The translations under genes were made by a program, and so were the position numbers. A stretch of DNA of 64,000 nucleotides from JAAZKV01 sp035355675 (GTDB lineage: Archaea > Iainarchaeota > Iainarchaeia > Iainarchaeales > JAAZKV01), in the NCBI GenBank assembly GCA_035355675.1, contig DAOQRN010000001.1, forward strand, positions 62,001-126,000. The letters are read 5' to 3'. How positions within the stretch are numbered: the first letter of the stretch is position 1; every line of letters starts with the position of its first letter. A model generated the notes under the pieces. That model ran no database searches. It was not told where the DNA came from and saw only the letters and a program-made list of their open reading frames with translations. Of this stretch, positions 44,759 through 53,797 are shown in pieces.

Positions 44759-46033
44759 TCACAAATATTCTTTTATTTCATATTTTGGAAATTCTGTTCT
44801 TGTCATTTTTGCAACTTTGTCGAGTCTCATTGTTAGATCAAATCCTGCTTTTGCAGTTTCTCTTGTTATTTGATCTGCACTTGCATCAAGTGAGGATCCT
44901 TTTTGTTTTGTAAATAAATAAAAATTTTTGTCAGCTTGGAAGCGTGTAGCCATTGCCCATTCCACTTCTAGCGGATCATAAATGTTTATATCTTTATCAA
45001 CAATGAAGAAGTGTTTTCCGCTTGTGTGTCCTTTCATTGCAGCCTCAATTGCTTTTTTTCCATCATCTTCACTTTTTTTATTTATTTTTACTATCACATG
45101 AAACCAACTTGATCCTCCAGGGTTTACACTTACATCAATTACATCTACTCCTGCTTTTTTTACACAATCAAACACTGTGGGTTCTCTTGGCATACCCATT
45201 AAAATTTTGTGTTCAAATCCGCCTGGTAAAAGTGCATGATAAATATAATTTGGTCGTGTGTAAATTTTTTCTACTGTGAATACGGGTTCTTGTCTTATTA
45301 TATCACTTGTTCCTGTTAAATCAACAAAAGGCCCTTCCTCGTGTTTTTCATTTAGTGATAAATTTCCTTCCATTATTATTTCACTATCTGCAGGAAGTAT
45401 TGCGTCAAAAGTTTTTGCTTTAATTACTTCAATCGATTTAATTGAGTTTGCTATTTCAAGTTCGTTTACTCCTAAAGGTGGAGCCATTGCTGATGCAAGT
45501 GCTGTTTCTGCACCTATTCCAATACAATATGCTGCTTTTAGTGTTCCGTTATTTTTTTTCAAAAGTTCCATTGTATTTCTTTCAAGTATTCTTAGTGCAA
45601 TTTTATTTTTTCCTATAATCATACCTCTATGATAACAAACATTTTGTCCAATTGTTGAGTCTTTTACAATTATTATACCGCTTGAGACATAAGCCCCCCC
45701 ATCTTTCTCTGTGTGTGTAAGAATTGGTAATTTTTCTAAATCAACTTCAATTTCAGTATGGTCTGTTGAAGTAACTTCTTTTGGTTTTGTTGGATTATTG
45801 AGTGCTTTAGTCATTATTGGCACAAGGTCTTTTACTTCACAAGATAAATATTTTGCCACTTTTTCTTTTGAAGCAAAAACATTCGCAGCGATTTTATTTT
45901 TTGATTCTTTAATATTTTCAAAAATAATACTTTTATCCCCTGCAGAATAAATTATTCCACTCGCTTCTAAATTTTTTGAAACTGGTTTTTTTATTACATA
46001 GTCTGTTTTTTCTACAAATTCTCTAAAACTCAT
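44759..46033 (-). CDS. Anhydromevalonate phosphate decarboxylase (UbiD family)
   Basis: 424 residues from the ATG at 46033, chosen because GGTGATTTT precedes it. It decarboxylates trans-anhydromevalonate 5-phosphate to isopentenyl phosphate using prenylated FMN. UbiD marks: NVCYHRGMIIG (near 131, metal/prFMN site), EEGPFVDLTG (near 232, catalytic acids) and ILMGMPREP. Plain ubiquinone-type UbiD is unlikely in an archaeon with this neighbourhood: aconitase X upstream in the pathway, and UbiX 67 bases away. Confidence 0.93.
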   Translation of the reverse strand: MSFREFVEKTDYVIKKPVSKNLEASGIIYSAGDKSIIFENIKESKNKIAANVFASKEKVAKYLSCEVKDLVPIMTKALNNPTKPKEVTSTDHTEIEVDLEKLPILTHTEKDGGAYVSSGIIIVKDSTIGQNVCYHRGMIIGKNKIALRILERNTMELLKKNNGTLKAAYCIGIGAETALASAMAPPLGVNELEIANSIKSIEVIKAKTFDAILPADSEIIMEGNLSLNEKHEEGPFVDLTGTSDIIRQEPVFTVEKIYTRPNYIYHALLPGGFEHKILMGMPREPTVFDCVKKAGVDVIDVSVNPGGSSWFHVIVKINKKSEDDGKKAIEAAMKGHTSGKHFFIVDKDINIYDPLEVEWAMATRFQADKNFYLFTKQKGSSLDASADQITRETAKAGFDLTMRLDKVAKMTRTEFPKYEIKEYL

Positions 46034-46100
46034 AAAATCACCTTTTTTTATTTTTATAAATTTTTTTGTTCTTTTAATTACCAAAAAAATCAAACATTAT

Positions 46101-46661
46101 TTATTTTTGTTTCTCCCACCTAGTAAATTTTGTATTAGTAACCCCTAATAAGTCTAACGCTTTTCCAACAATAAAGTTTTCTAAATCAACTATTTTTTTG
46201 GGCCCATGGTAAAATGCTGGACTTAGTGGAAAAATTATTGCCCCATAAAGTGAAAGTTTCCATAAGTTTTCAAGAGTTGGACCACTAAGTGGAGTTTCTC
46301 TAAGCCCAATCACAAGTGTTTTTTTTGTTTTTAACATATTATCTGCACATCTTGTAGTTAGTGTTGAAGTGTGTGCGTGTAGTATCTCTGAAACCGTTTT
46401 TATTGAAGAGGGAATTATTATCATCCCATCCACTAGAAATGAACTTGAAGAAATACTTGCTGCAAGATCATTATTGGAATAGTTTTTTGTTGCAAGTTTT
46501 TTTATTTCTCTCACAGTTGTTTTTGTTTCTTCTTTTATTACTTCATTAGCCCATTCGCTAATAATTAAGTGTGTTTCTATTTTTTGTTTTTTTAGTTCTT
46601 TTAAAAGTGAGATTGCATAATTTGTTCCGCTTGCACCTGTTATTGCGATAATTATTTTCAT
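46101..46661 (-). CDS. ubiX: Flavin prenyltransferase UbiX
   Basis: 186 residues. UbiX joins a dimethylallyl group to FMN to make the prenyl-FMN needed by UbiD enzymes. Signatures: IIIAITGASGTNYAI at the N-terminus, SSSFLVDGMIIIPSS, then CADNMLKTKKTLVIGLRETPLS. It starts 10 bases after the mevalonate kinase stop and precedes the UbiD-like gene. Its prenyl donor comes from the pathway it serves. Confidence 0.95.
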   Translation of the reverse strand: MKIIIAITGASGTNYAISLLKELKKQKIETHLIISEWANEVIKEETKTTVREIKKLATKNYSNNDLAASISSSSFLVDGMIIIPSSIKTVSEILHAHTSTLTTRCADNMLKTKKTLVIGLRETPLSGPTLENLWKLSLYGAIIFPLSPAFYHGPKKIVDLENFIVGKALDLLGVTNTKFTRWEKQK

Positions 46662-46671
46662 AAAAATAATT

Positions 46672-47616
46672 TTAGTTTATTTTTATTTTTATTGATTTAT
46701 AGTTTTTTACGGAGTACATTGTCATTAATTTATCTTGCTGTGCTTCGTTGTAACACAGAATTAGTACGTTTCCGCCCATTCCTGCTCCAGTTATTTTTGC
46801 TCCGCGTGCGTTTTCGTAACTAGCAATTTTTATTATTTCATCTATTTCTTTTGTTGAAATATTTAATTCTTTTAATAGTAAGTGGTTTTGATTCATTAGT
46901 TTTCCAATTTCTTCTACTCCTCCAAATTGTACTTCTTTTTTTGCTTTTGTTACAATGCTTTTGTATTCTGAAAACAATTTTTCATATTTTTTTGGATTTT
47001 TTTCTTTATCTTCTTTTACCATTTGTACTGCTTGTTTTGTATCGTGCTTTATTCCTGTATCCACTAGTAAACATAATAATGATTTTCCACACTTAAATGG
47101 CCTGATTGTGTTTTCTCCTCCTTTCATGTTTTTTTCAAACCATATTACTGTTCCATAAGTTGCGCATGAATTGTCTATTCCACTTGGAGTTCCATGATTT
47201 ATTTTTTCTGCTCTATATGCTGCTTCATTAATTTTGTCTTGTTTCCACCCTAAATCAAATATTTGATTTAGTGCTCCTGCCATTGCTACTGATAGGGCTG
47301 CAGAGTAACCTAATCCTGCACCAGCAGGCATATTTGCGTTAATATTTATTTTTAGTCCTTCAAGTTTTACAAATTCTTCCCCTTCCAGTATTGCTTTTAG
47401 TATTTTTGATTTTATATTGTCTGGTTGTTCTTTTAGTGAAATTTTTTCTTTGAATATTTTATCATCAAATATAACATCAGTTGAGTCTTTCACTTGTTGT
47501 ATTTCTACTTCAACAAATTTGTCAATTCCTGCAGCAATTCCTGGTAGTCCGTACACTACAAAGTGTTCTCCAAATAGTATTACTTTTCCATATCCTCTTG
47601 ATTTTGCGCTAGCCAT
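46672..47616 (-). CDS. mvk: Mevalonate kinase
   Basis: 314 residues, GHMP fold. It phosphorylates mevalonate to mevalonate 5-phosphate, the substrate of the adjacent dehydratase. Motifs: FGEHFVVYGLPGIA (15-28), PAGAGLGYSAALSVAM (97-112) and the C-terminal GAKITGAGMGGNVLIL. The GEHFVVYG start motif favours mevalonate kinase over phosphomevalonate kinase or decarboxylase. No such later enzyme is seen in the block. Confidence 0.93.
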   Translation of the reverse strand: MASAKSRGYGKVILFGEHFVVYGLPGIAAGIDKFVEVEIQQVKDSTDVIFDDKIFKEKISLKEQPDNIKSKILKAILEGEEFVKLEGLKININANMPAGAGLGYSAALSVAMAGALNQIFDLGWKQDKINEAAYRAEKINHGTPSGIDNSCATYGTVIWFEKNMKGGENTIRPFKCGKSLLCLLVDTGIKHDTKQAVQMVKEDKEKNPKKYEKLFSEYKSIVTKAKKEVQFGGVEEIGKLMNQNHLLLKELNISTKEIDEIIKIASYENARGAKITGAGMGGNVLILCYNEAQQDKLMTMYSVKNYKSIKIKIN

Positions 47617-47723
47617 GAATTGTTACCTTCTATTATTATTAAATTTAAAAATGTTTATAATGGTGCCTTTGAAAAAATTATTAAAGGGAAAATAATTTTT
47701 GGAACAATTTTTTAAAAATAATT

Positions 47724-48122
47724 TTAGAATTTTGGAATAAATTTTGTCCCATAGTGAATTATTCCTTTTTGTCCACTTTTATAAAATTTTCTAAACACTG
47801 CTTCTACTTCTTGTCCAATTTTTAGTTCTTCATATTTGCAGTCAATTATTTGTCCTGTTATTTTTGCTCCCTCTTTTAATTCAATTATTGCTATACAATA
47901 TGGTGCCATACTAGAAAATGCTTCTGGCCCCGAGTGGACTTGGGTGAATGAAATTATTTTTCCCATACCTGAAAAATCCATTTCTGCATAATCTAAATTT
48001 CCACAAGTGCACACTCCTTTTTTTTCAAAGTATGTGGTTCCACATTTTGTGCATTTGTATCCACGCAATTTGTATCTGTCGTTATAATTTCTCCATCTTA
48101 GTATTGGGCTTTCTCTAAACAT
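47724..48122 (-). CDS. DUF35 zinc-ribbon/OB-fold protein, thiolase-HMGCS partner
   Basis: 132 residues. The N-terminus has a rubredoxin-like zinc ribbon (CTKCGTTYFEKKGVCTCG), followed by an OB fold (GMGKIISFTQVHSGPEAF). In methanogens a DUF35 protein bridges acetoacetyl-CoA thiolase and HMG-CoA synthase, so that acetoacetyl-CoA is passed on directly. All three genes are neighbours here. Start at 48122 is preferred for spacing from GGAGTG; an ATG at 48128 is also in frame. Confidence 0.9.
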   Translation of the reverse strand: MFRESPILRWRNYNDRYKLRGYKCTKCGTTYFEKKGVCTCGNLDYAEMDFSGMGKIISFTQVHSGPEAFSSMAPYCIAIIELKEGAKITGQIIDCKYEELKIGQEVEAVFRKFYKSGQKGIIHYGTKFIPKF

Positions 48123-48168
48123 TTTCATTCACTCCAAATATTTCTCAAAATTAATTATTTTTTTTATT

Positions 48169-48372
48169 TTAATATTTTCTTTTGTATTCACTTCTTTTTA
48201 CTAGTGGTTCTTCGGCAGCTTTTGCTTCTCTCCATTTTTTTGCTTTTAAATATAATGGCTCGTTGTCTTCTTGTTGTTCTTTTTCCTCTTGCGTTTTTCC
48301 TAATCTAACTACTGGTTCCTCTTCCTCTTTTTTTGATTTGAATGCTGATTTCACTCTGTCTAGTATTCCCAT
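48169..48372 (-). CDS. Small charged protein of unknown function
   Basis: 67 residues. The ATG at 48372 has GGGTGATTTT before it, which fixes the start. It opens MGILDRVKSAF, an amphipathic helix that might bind membrane, followed by Glu/Lys-rich sequence ending RKY. It lies between the thiolase and DUF35 genes in the isoprenoid block. No family recognised. Confidence 0.6.
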   Translation of the reverse strand: MGILDRVKSAFKSKKEEEEPVVRLGKTQEEKEQQEDNEPLYLKAKKWREAKAAEEPLVKRSEYKRKY

Positions 48373-48471
48373 AAAATCACCCTTTATGAAAATTTTGTAT
48401 TCATAAAAATAATTTATTTTTATTTTCTCCACATCAATTTTTTTAATTAAATATTTCTTATTTTCTTATTT

Positions 48472-49494
48472 TTATTTCATTCTTTTGAATACGTGAACAA
48501 CCGCAGTTGCTCCGCTTCCTCCAACGTTGTGTGTTACTCCTACTGTTGCGTTAGGTACTTGTCTATTTTTAGCTTCTCCTCGTAGTTGCATTGTTGCTTC
48601 TATTGCTTGTTTTATCCCTGTTGCTCCTACTGGGTGTCCGCATGCTTTTAGTCCGCCTGAAGTATTTACTGGATGTTTAGCATCAAAGTAGGTTTGTTTT
48701 TCTTTGTAAAGTTTTCCTGCTTCCCCTTGTTTTGCAAGTCCAAGTGCTTCTACTGCGTAGATCTCTGCTATTGAGAAACAATCATGCACTTCTGCGAAAT
48801 TAATTTCTTTTGGAGTTATTTTTGCTTGTGCATATGCGTTTTGTGCAGCAAGTCTTCCTGCTTTTATTTCTAAGAGTGATTTTCTTCTTGCAAGGGAGAG
48901 AGTATCTGTTGCTAGGCCTGAACCTGTAATGTAAACTTCACTATTCATTTTTTTTGCTATCTCTTCATTTGCTATTATTATTGTTGCTGCTCCATCAGTT
49001 ATTGGGGAACAATCCATTAGTGTTAAAGGATCTGCCACCATTGTTGAATTTATTACATCATCAATTGTTAGTTCGTTTTTGAATTGTGAGTAAGTGTTTC
49101 TTGCTCCGTGGAAGTGATTTTTTACTGAAACTTCTGCTAGTGTTTCTCTATCTAACTCATACTCATTTATGTAAGCTTTTGCTAGTAATGCATAAAGTCC
49201 AGGAAAAGTTAAACCATTGAATCCTTCTAGTTCTTCATCCCCTGCACCCATTAGTGCGGTTGTTACTTGTTCGGTAGAAACATCCGTCATTTTTTCTACC
49301 CCATTAACCATTACAATTTGCGCGCTTCCACTTTCAATTGCTGCAATCCCTTGTCTTAGTGCGATTGATCCTGATGCGCATGCTCCTTCTACTCTTATTG
49401 AGGGTTTGTCCAGGTTTAAGTTTTCGCTAGCCATTGCTCCAATGTGTAATTGTCCTGATAGTGAATCTCCACACATGTTTCCAGTAAACATTGA
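48472..49494 (-). CDS. Acetyl-CoA C-acetyltransferase (archaeal thiolase), 5' end in a scaffold gap
   Basis: 340 residues seen; about 50 N-terminal residues are missing. It condenses two acetyl-CoA to acetoacetyl-CoA, first step of mevalonate synthesis. Seen: GDSLSGQLHIGAMA, then VEGACASGSIALRQG with the nucleophilic Cys; later NFAEVHDCFSIAE (His), and the C-terminal KACGHPVGATG and NVGGSGATAVVHV loops. This is the SCP2-like archaeal type that works with DUF35 and HMG-CoA synthase. Confidence 0.95.
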   Translation of the reverse strand, partial: SMFTGNMCGDSLSGQLHIGAMASENLNLDKPSIRVEGACASGSIALRQGIAAIESGSAQIVMVNGVEKMTDVSTEQVTTALMGAGDEELEGFNGLTFPGLYALLAKAYINEYELDRETLAEVSVKNHFHGARNTYSQFKNELTIDDVINSTMVADPLTLMDCSPITDGAATIIIANEEIAKKMNSEVYITGSGLATDTLSLARRKSLLEIKAGRLAAQNAYAQAKITPKEINFAEVHDCFSIAEIYAVEALGLAKQGEAGKLYKEKQTYFDAKHPVNTSGGLKACGHPVGATGIKQAIEATMQLRGEAKNRQVPNATVGVTHNVGGSGATAVVHVFKRMK

Positions 49495-49594
49495 NNNNNN
49501 NNNNNNNNNNNNNNNNNNNNNNNNNNNNNNNNNNNNNNNNNNNNNNNNNNNNNNNNNNNNNNNNNNNNNNNNNNNNNNNNNNNNNNNNNNNNNN
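49495..49594. other. Scaffold gap (100 N) between HMG-CoA synthase and thiolase
   Basis: Hides the thiolase start, at least 150 bases by family length, so 100 N is not the true size. The HMG-CoA synthase stop lies 3 bases outside it. Flanks do not overlap. Confidence 0.95.
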
Positions 49595-49596
49595 TT

Positions 49597-50634
49597 TTAG
49601 TGTACTTGCTCCATGTGTGCTTCGTATTCTGGGTATGTTAGGTATTCTTTTCTTTTTACATAGTCTTCTGTTGTTTTTGCTTTTTTTTGTGCAGCAGTGA
49701 TTTTGTCTGTTGCTGTAAAAATAAATGCGTCTGATCCTGAACCTGATCCGTAGGAGGTTACTAAAATTTTGTCTCCGGGTTTTGCAATATCAAGTACGCA
49801 TGTTAGTCCTAAAATTGAACTTCCTGAGTAGGTGTTTCCTATTTTTTTTACAATTAGTCCTGGTTCTATTTGTTCTTTTGTTACTCCAAATATTTTTGCT
49901 ACACGCAAAGGAAACTTTCCGTTAGGCATGTGGAATACTACATATTTAAAGTCAGTGATTTTTGAATTTGTTTTTTCTAAAATATTTTTTGTTGCACTTA
50001 CTACGTGTTTAAAGTAGGCTGGTTCTCCTGTGAATCTTCCCGCATGACTTGGATAGGGTTCTAGTGCTCTTCTCCAAAAATCAGGAGTGTCACTTGTAAA
50101 AGATAATGTTGCATCAAGTGTTGCTACTGCGTCTTTGTTTTCCCCAATTATAAATGCTGCTCCGCCTGCTGCGGCAGAATATTCTAGTGCGTTTCCTGGT
50201 TCTGCTTGACTTGTATCGGACCCTATACTTAACCCATATTTTACCATTTTTGAATCAACAAGTCCTGCGTTTATTTGTATTGTTGCACTTCCAGCTTTAC
50301 ATGCAAATTGAGTATCAAGAGCAGTGTAATTATTTCCAATATCAAGTGCCTCTCCTACAATTGATGCTGTAGGTTTTACTGCATAGGGTGGTGATTCACT
50401 CCCGACATATACTGCTCCAATTTCTTTTCTATTAATATTTGTTCGTGCAAGTGCATTTCTTGCTGCGGCTACTGCAATTGTTGCACTGTCTTCGTCTTTT
50501 CCTGGAACTGATTTTTCTACAAGTCCAAGTCCGTTTTTTATTGAATTAGGGTCTGTGTGTTGTGTTTTTGCTATTTCTTCTACAGTTATTCTGTATTTAG
50601 GAATGTATGCTCCCCAAGATATAATTCCGGCCAT
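49597..50634 (-). CDS. hmgcs: Hydroxymethylglutaryl-CoA synthase
   Basis: 345 residues from the ATG at 50634 (GTGATAAAA before it). It condenses acetyl-CoA with acetoacetyl-CoA. Archaeal type: AGIISWGAYIPKYRI start, general base Glu80 in YVGSESPPYAVKP, catalytic Cys112 in TQFACKAGSAT and a His in VVFHMPNGKFP (near 235). C-terminus is short, as in archaea. It precedes the thiolase across a scaffold gap, with which it should form one complex via DUF35. Confidence 0.96.
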   Translation of the reverse strand: MAGIISWGAYIPKYRITVEEIAKTQHTDPNSIKNGLGLVEKSVPGKDEDSATIAVAAARNALARTNINRKEIGAVYVGSESPPYAVKPTASIVGEALDIGNNYTALDTQFACKAGSATIQINAGLVDSKMVKYGLSIGSDTSQAEPGNALEYSAAAGGAAFIIGENKDAVATLDATLSFTSDTPDFWRRALEPYPSHAGRFTGEPAYFKHVVSATKNILEKTNSKITDFKYVVFHMPNGKFPLRVAKIFGVTKEQIEPGLIVKKIGNTYSGSSILGLTCVLDIAKPGDKILVTSYGSGSGSDAFIFTATDKITAAQKKAKTTEDYVKRKEYLTYPEYEAHMEQVH

Positions 50635-50691
50635 TTTTATCACTTATATTAATTTTCAACGCTTATAAAAACATAACTAACTAACTAAAAA

Positions 50692-50901
50692 TTAAAATTC
50701 ACTCCATTGTTTTATTAATTTTTTTGCACTTTCTGGATTCTTTTTGTATGCTTCTACAAAGTCTTTCAAGTATTTTCTATCAAATCTACTTTCAACAAAA
50801 GCAGATAGTCTCAAAAACTCTGTTTTGTTAGCAGAATTTATCCCAATACTATTTTTTGGTCGAGTTATTTTTCTTGCTTTTCTTTGAATAAGTGTTGGCA
50901 T
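50692..50901 (-). CDS. Small basic protein of unknown function
   Basis: 69 residues. GGTGA precedes the ATG at 50901. It opens MPTLIQRKARKITRPKNS and later has a helical SAFVESRFDRKYLKDFVEAY segment. It begins 12 bases after the HMG-CoA reductase stop and is followed by HMG-CoA synthase. No family recognised. Its tight placement suggests co-expression with isoprenoid genes, not a known role. Confidence 0.6.
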   Translation of the reverse strand: MPTLIQRKARKITRPKNSIGINSANKTEFLRLSAFVESRFDRKYLKDFVEAYKKNPESAKKLIKQWSEF

Positions 50902-50913
50902 ATTTTTCACCAA

Positions 50914-52197
50914 TTAATTTTTTCCTCTAATTTTTTTTAGTATTTTTTCTGCATTTATTTGATTTATTTCTTTTGTAAAAATCATTTCTTCAGCAACTTT
51001 ATCTATTTCGTTTTCACTTGCTCCTGCACTAACTGCAATATTTTTTGCGTGTAGTTTCATGTGTCCTGCTTGGATTCCTGTTGTTACAATTGCTCTCATT
51101 GATGCAAAGTTTTCTGCAAGACCCACTGCTGCAATTATTCGTGCAAGGTCACTTGCTTTTTTTATATCCAAAATTTTTAAACTAAGTTTTGCAAGTGGAT
51201 GTATTTTTACTGCCCCTCCAACAAGCCCAATTGCTAAAGGAATATCAATTTCTCCAACTAAATCTCCCTCTTTATTTTTATAATATTTTGTTAATGGGGA
51301 GTATTTTTGTTCATACGCTGCAAATGCGTGTGCTCCTGCTTCAATTGCTCTAAAATCATTTCCTGTTGCGATTACTACTGAATCAATCCCATTCATTATT
51401 CCTTTATTGTGTGTTGCCGCTCTAAATGGAGTGGCTACTGCGAATTCATATGCGTCAAGAATATTTTCTATAACTTCTTCCCCTTTCATTAATCCTTTAG
51501 TACTTTTTTCAAGACTCTCTTTTGTCCAAATTGCTTTAGCTTGAGTTCTTCTATACACTGCTAAATTTGAAATTATTTTTAGTAATACTTTCCCTTTTGT
51601 TAATTCTTCAATTTTTGGGGTTAATTTTTCAACCATTGTGTTTATTGCATTAGCCCCCATTGCATCTTGTACATTTACTAGTAAATGTATTTCAAGCATT
51701 TTTCCTCTTTTTGTTTCAAGAATGTTTACTTGCAAATCTTTTGGGCCCCCACCAAATTTAACTAAAATTGGGTCAATAGTTTCTGCAAATTTTAATAATT
51801 CGTTTTTATTATTTTCAATATTTTTTTTTGCAAGTTCTGCGTCTTTTAATTTTGTTACTTGTATTTGACCTATCATTATTGGTTCATCAGTTGAGGTAAT
51901 AAATCCACTAGATAATTTTGCTGAATTACTCGCTGCAGCTACTACACTTGGTTCTTCAAGAACGAAAGGAATTATGTATTCTTTTCCATCAATAATAAAA
52001 TTTGTTGCAAATCCATAGGGGAGAGAAAAAGTACTTACTACATTTTCCACCATTCTATCCGCAGTAGTTATTGGTAAAGAACTTTCTTTTTTTATTAATT
52101 CAATCTCTTCAGAAGTTAAATTAAATTCACTCGCAAGTATTTCTTGTCTTTCTTTTATAGATTTTTTATAAAACCCTTCAAAGTTTTTTGAATTCAT
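50914..52197 (-). CDS. hmgA: Hydroxymethylglutaryl-CoA reductase, class II
   Basis: 427 residues. It reduces HMG-CoA to mevalonate. The segment ENVVSTFSLPYGFATNF followed by FVLEEPSVVAAAS matches class II (Pseudomonas mevalonii-like) enzymes, not the usual archaeal class I motif ENVIGYVxxPVGVAGPL. Catalytic residues: Glu in EEPS (81-82), Lys in THNKGIMNG (near 265), Asp in ATGNDFRA (near 280), His in GHMKLHA (near 380). Start at the ATG 52197 after GGTGA. Class II is often NADH-using and is found in some Euryarchaeota. Confidence 0.95.
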   Translation of the reverse strand: MNSKNFEGFYKKSIKERQEILASEFNLTSEEIELIKKESSLPITTADRMVENVVSTFSLPYGFATNFIIDGKEYIIPFVLEEPSVVAAASNSAKLSSGFITSTDEPIMIGQIQVTKLKDAELAKKNIENNKNELLKFAETIDPILVKFGGGPKDLQVNILETKRGKMLEIHLLVNVQDAMGANAINTMVEKLTPKIEELTKGKVLLKIISNLAVYRRTQAKAIWTKESLEKSTKGLMKGEEVIENILDAYEFAVATPFRAATHNKGIMNGIDSVVIATGNDFRAIEAGAHAFAAYEQKYSPLTKYYKNKEGDLVGEIDIPLAIGLVGGAVKIHPLAKLSLKILDIKKASDLARIIAAVGLAENFASMRAIVTTGIQAGHMKLHAKNIAVSAGASENEIDKVAEEMIFTKEINQINAEKILKKIRGKN

Positions 52198-52290
52198 TTT
52201 TTCACCAAAAATATTTTCTAACAATTTTAATAAATATAATATTATTTTTTATTTTTCAAAATTCTTTATTTACTTTTCATTAAAATTTTT

Positions 52291-53637
52291 TTATTGTTTA
52301 TTATTTTTTTCTTCATTTCTTTGTTTTTCTTTTGCATCATCAATTAATTTTCTTTGTTCTGCTTCTGCTTTTTCTTTATCTTTTTTGTCTAAATATTTTA
52401 TTATTGCTTTTGCTGCATCTCTTCCTGTTGCTATTGCTTCTATTACTGTTCTTGGTCCATGTACACAATCTCCTGCCGCAAATAGATTTGGAACTATTGT
52501 TTGTTTATTTTTGTTTACTAAAATGCATCCATCTGGACCAATTTTTAATATATCTTTTAGAGAATCATTGTCGTGTTGTTGTCCTATTGCTACTATTACT
52601 TTGTTTGCTTCAATTATCCCATTTTCCCCATTTTTGTAACGTACTTGTTCTACGTGTTCTTTTCCCTCAAATTTTTCTACTTCTACTCCAAAAATAAATT
52701 TTACTCCCTCTTCTTCTGCTTCAATGTAATCTTTTTCCACTACTGCTGCATATGCTTCTTCTTTTGTTGCTTTTGTTATGCAAGTTACTTTTCCACCTAA
52801 CCTTATTGCACTTCTTGCTGCATCAATTCCAACATATCCTGCTCCAATAACCACTACTTTTTCATTTGGTGAAATCATTGGGAGTGAACTTTGGTTTAAG
52901 TTTACTAAAAATTTCATTGCATTCATTATTCCTTTTAGTTCGTGTCCTTCATTATTTAGCATTCTTGGTTTTCCCACTCCTGTCCCCATGAATACTGCGT
53001 CGTATTTTTTTACCATTTCTTCTAAAATATCAGCGTCAATTTTTACATTTGGTTCAAAGTCTACTTCTAAATCATGTAAACTTGCTAGTTTTCTTGCAAC
53101 TATTTCTTTTGGTAATCTAAATTCTGGCACCCCATATTTTATTACCCCTCCAAAAGTGTTTGTTCCTTCCATTACTGTTACATTCATTCCTTGTAATGCT
53201 AAAAGAGCAGCTACTGTTAATCCGCTTGGCCCTGATCCAACTATGGCTATTTTTTTTCCATTTTTCTTTTCTTTTTTTGGAAAAACTGTATTATCCCCAA
53301 TGTATCTTTCAATTGCCCCTATTGAAATTGGATCTTTTTTTGCATTTAATATACAGTGGCCTTCACATTGTCTTTCGTGTTGGCAAATTCTTCCACAAAT
53401 ACTTGGAAAAAAATTGCTTTCTCTTATTATTTCTCCAGCTTCATTTGTTTTTCCCTCTCTAAAAGATTTAATGAATGCAGGAATGTTTACTCTTGCAGGA
53501 CATCCTTCTACACAAGTAGGGTTTTTGCATTGAAGACACCTATTTGCTTCTTTAATCGCTTCTTCAAAAGTGAATCCAAGTTCTACTTCTTTAAAAGAAT
53601 TTTTTCGTTCCTCAATAGATAAAAGTGGCACTTTCAT
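52291..53637 (-). CDS. NADPH-dependent glutamate synthase small-subunit-like oxidoreductase (GltA/NfnB type)
   Basis: 448 residues. Two iron-sulfur motifs in the N-terminal domain (CLQCKNPTCVEGCP and CGRICQHERQCEGHC), then an FAD site (IAIVGSGPSGLTVA), and an NADPH site (VVIGAGYVGIDAARSA) and AAGDCVHGPRTVIEAIATGRDAAK at the end. Proteins like this act alone as archaeal glutamate synthase, or as NfnB/sulfide dehydrogenase that links NAD(P)H and ferredoxin. Its location between HMG-CoA reductase and a VTT-type membrane protein in the isoprenoid block could mean electron supply, which is inferred. Confidence 0.87.
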   Translation of the reverse strand: MKVPLLSIEERKNSFKEVELGFTFEEAIKEANRCLQCKNPTCVEGCPARVNIPAFIKSFREGKTNEAGEIIRESNFFPSICGRICQHERQCEGHCILNAKKDPISIGAIERYIGDNTVFPKKEKKNGKKIAIVGSGPSGLTVAALLALQGMNVTVMEGTNTFGGVIKYGVPEFRLPKEIVARKLASLHDLEVDFEPNVKIDADILEEMVKKYDAVFMGTGVGKPRMLNNEGHELKGIMNAMKFLVNLNQSSLPMISPNEKVVVIGAGYVGIDAARSAIRLGGKVTCITKATKEEAYAAVVEKDYIEAEEEGVKFIFGVEVEKFEGKEHVEQVRYKNGENGIIEANKVIVAIGQQHDNDSLKDILKIGPDGCILVNKNKQTIVPNLFAAGDCVHGPRTVIEAIATGRDAAKAIIKYLDKKDKEKAEAEQRKLIDDAKEKQRNEEKNNKQ

Positions 53638-53797
53638 TATTTATCCCTTTTTTAAAAAATTTTACCAACCCTAACTAAAAAATTGGCTCAACAGTAGAGA
53701 ATGATTAAAGAGTTTAAGTATAAAAACCTATCCAAACAACGAAGAGCAAAACGACAATTGACGAAGGATTGTGTTTTTTTATTAAATTTAATAAAGT

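Noticed and set aside
44759..46661. UbiD/UbiX as ubiquinone or menaquinone biosynthesis enzymes
   Set aside because: There are no quinone genes near; the neighbours are aconitase X, mevalonate kinase and IPK, which explain both enzymes.
41391..53766. Shared 13-mer CTTCGTCAATTGT upstream of por and of the GltA-like gene
   Set aside because: The two copies are in opposite orientation relative to the genes, and in 64 kb such 13-mers are expected by chance.
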